Origin: Echiichthys vipera
Taxonomy: Eukaryota > Chordata > Actinopteri > Perciformes > Trachinidae
Direction: 5' to 3'
NCBI GenBank assembly: GCA_963691815.1
Contig: OY829651.1
Coordinates: 18,438,319 to 18,502,318, forward strand
Length of the DNA: 64,000 bases
Positions 62,094-64,000 of the stretch are shown in pieces; positions within the stretch are counted from its first letter, which is position 1; each line of letters opens with the position of its first letter. A program made the translations under genes and the position numbers. The notes under the pieces are model-generated. The model made no database searches. It worked only from the letters and a program-made list of their open reading frames with translations, and was not told where the DNA came from.

Positions 62094-62134
62094 TGACGTC
62101 ACCACGCTACTGCGTCACTTTCAAGGGGCGGGGC
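62094..62134 (-). promoter_or_regulatory. atp7a: atp7a promoter: CRE and GC box
   Basis: A perfect TGACGTCA at 62094-62101 and GGGGCGGGGC at 62125-62134 lie just upstream of the untranslated first exon. A second half-site (GCGTCACTT) lies between them. Their role is inferred from position. Confidence 0.6.
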
Positions 62135-62149
62135 TTCAACCCTCCCAGT

Positions 62150-62610
62150 CCTAAACCCTGGCTGCGTTTGCTCCATTTAAAATCAGAAACCTTCACTAAA
62201 TTGGTTTAAAAATGAATTAGATAAATGTATTTATTCTTTACAAACATCAATTGATCCCGATCAGCTGTTCCCCCAGAAAAATGTCACAATTTTTGGTGTT
62301 TTAAATATTTTTTTCTGTTATAAAAATGTCTGTGCTTTATTGATAGTGTCTCAAAATACAAAGAAAAGGTGATACATTGATTTATCTGTGTATAATAACT
62401 AATTTGAGAACCGTTATATTGACAGCTAGGAGAGGATAATGCCTTGCCTTAAGTATTTTTACTTTATTATGTATGTATATACTTTATTCTATTCTTATTT
62501 ATTTATTTAATGAATTGTCAATAGAGCCTTGTCACTTTGAATATGTTTATAATGTTTTTGAGAAATGCAAATTTAATATTCCATAATAAGTTTCTTCTTT
62601 CTTATCAAAA
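62150..62610. other. AT-rich intergenic DNA upstream of atp7a
   Basis: Poly-T and TTTATT words, no exon recognised. Confidence 0.4.
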
Positions 62611-62616
62611 GATATT

Positions 62617-63398
62617 GGGGGATACGAATTCTGTCAGACGGGAATTTCAACATGCAACAAAATGTATCCCCATTCTAAAATGCAGAGACATTGCTCTGTT
62701 GAGTTGTTATTTCAAAGCATGCCCAATTTCCTGGGTGGATATGGAGAAGTGACGACTTTCCTATCTTAAGATAAAGGGAAATAAATTCTGTAATACTGCA
62801 TTTTCGATCTGCCACAAACCATCCTACAACGCAAAAACATTGGAGAAATGTGTTGCTCCATATGTGGCCCTAGCAAACAAAGACTGCTGGGAAAATGGAT
62901 CAAACAAACAACCTTCTACATTAATGTTCCACTGCTCCATCTCCCGAGCCACTGCACAAGTGGGGGTCTGCTGGGAAATCAGTACATTCCTTACTAAAGC
63001 CGTCGGGGGATACAAATTCTGTCAGATTGTATTTTCAACCTGCCACAAAATGTATCTTCATTCTAAAATGCACAATCTTTGCCCGATCCGCAAGAGTTTT
63101 ATTTAGTATTCACTTCAGGTAATGCCAAATATCCTTGGTTAATATAGAAAGGTGTCTTCTTTTCTAGCAAAAGTAACAGGGGGATACAGTTTCTGTCAGT
63201 CTTCATTTCCAGTTTGCCACAAAATGTATCCCTTGTCTATATTGCACAAATGTTGCTTAACCAACTAGTGTTTCCATTTTTCCGATCATGTCTACTTACC
63301 TTGGTGAATACGGAGACGTTTCATATTTGGTAGGAAAAGTTAAAGGGGGATACAAATTCTGTCAGACTGCATTTAGGGTCTGCAACACAATGTATCCC
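62617..63398. repeat. Diverged tandem array of palindrome-bearing modules
   Basis: About 54-bp modules start at 62617, 63005, 63179 and 63345, with a degenerate one at 62775. Each begins GGGGGATAC, continues AATTCTGTCAGA, a TTTCAACCTGCCACAAAA-like middle, and closes with TGTATCCC, so the ends are inverted repeats (GGGATAC/GTATCCC). Spacers share GGTGAATATGGAGA-like text, and spacing is about 158-230 bp. Confidence 0.72.
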
Positions 63399-64000
63399 GT
63401 CTGTGTAATCTATAAAATTATGCGCTGCCACCAGGCGTTTTGAGGGTCATGGGGTACTCATAGCTCAACATTGAGCATTGGCCCCATAACCAAACTTCTG
63501 CAGTAGCAAAGGTTTGAATCCCCTCAGGTTGTATGTTGTCTACACTCTATTCTCGCCAATTTCCTGACAACTGTCTTTGAAAAACTAAAATAATCTGAAA
63601 AAAAGAGTAATAAGGAGAGACTTTTAAGTAATTTATTTTGTACATGCTTCTGATAATGCCTAATTAATGTGGTGAATATGGAGAAGTTTCGTCTTTCCTT
63701 GAACCCATGCTTGAGTTGTGACTCTTAGGGCTGATATTTGACTTGCTTCCCAGTAAAGTGCCTTTCAGGTTGATATTTCAGCCCTTTCTCCATCTTCCAG
63801 CAGTACCTGCACATGGCTGCCGGACCAACCGATCGACCTGATTCAGAGCAGCCACAGTGACGTGAAGACATTTTCAGCATTCAAAGCCTGTTTTATTTTA
63901 TTTTACGCCATCTGGTCATGAAAACGTTCTTCCCTTTTAGCTTTCAAGTGAACATTCTGCAGCCATAGTTAATTTAAGTTCATTTGTAGTAGACTTTAGA
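63399..64000. other. Intergenic right edge, no gene recognised
   Basis: One more spacer-like text (GGTGAATATGGAGAAGTTTCG) occurs near 63670, suggesting that the array decays into this segment. Nothing else was identified. Confidence 0.4.

Noticed and set aside
62617..63398. CRISPR-like array
   Set aside because: Repeats are diverged, spacers share sequence and the genome is clearly vertebrate.

Overview
The window is a stretch of vertebrate, almost certainly ray-finned fish (teleost, probably percomorph), chromosomal DNA. Genes are split by canonical GT-AG introns, introns and intergenic DNA are AT-rich and full of short interspersed repeats of teleost type, and six recognisable nuclear genes can be assembled exon by exon with intact reading phase. 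No bacterial, phage, CRISPR or organelle features were seen.

Layout, left to right. 1-2.8 kb: no gene recognised, one LINE fragment. 3.5-18.6 kb (minus): nsd1, a histone H3K36 methyltransferase with two PWWP domains, a PHD cluster, AWS-SET-post-SET and a C5HCH finger, ending in an unusual acidic repeat tail. 20.8-22.0 kb (minus): homologue of human C5orf24 (UPF0461), coding in one exon. 22.3-25.0 kb (minus): atp5po, the OSCP subunit of mitochondrial ATP synthase. 27.4-31.2 kb (plus): ppp2ca, the PP2A catalytic subunit. 32.6-43.7 kb (plus): sfxn1, a mitochondrial serine transporter. 43.8-62.1 kb (minus): atp7a, the copper-transporting P-type ATPase, with all six CxxC metal-binding domains. 62.1-64 kb: upstream of atp7a, holding a diverged tandem array of palindromic modules.

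The genes do not form a pathway. Two products are mitochondrial (atp5po, sfxn1), one is a chromatin writer, one a general phosphatase and one a Golgi/plasma-membrane copper pump. From memory, the human homologues lie on 5q31 (C5orf24, PPP2CA), 5q35 (NSD1, SFXN1), 21q22 (ATP5PO) and Xq21 (ATP7A), so this is a rearranged block. atp5po and ppp2ca are divergent with CRE-like promoter sequence on each side; sfxn1 and atp7a converge with their poly(A) signals about 110 bp apart.

Most accessory interest lies in details. These include a GC-AG intron and an alternative donor in nsd1, an expanded KKLDF repeat in the C5orf24 homologue, a changed atp7a C terminus beside a C8 tract, a diverged PP2A catalytic subunit, a near-perfect 26-bp hairpin, a solo LTR with target-site duplication, an inverted Tc1 remnant and several MITE-like families. 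I found no clearly new biological system. All exon models were made by eye; human protein comparisons are from memory and were not computed.
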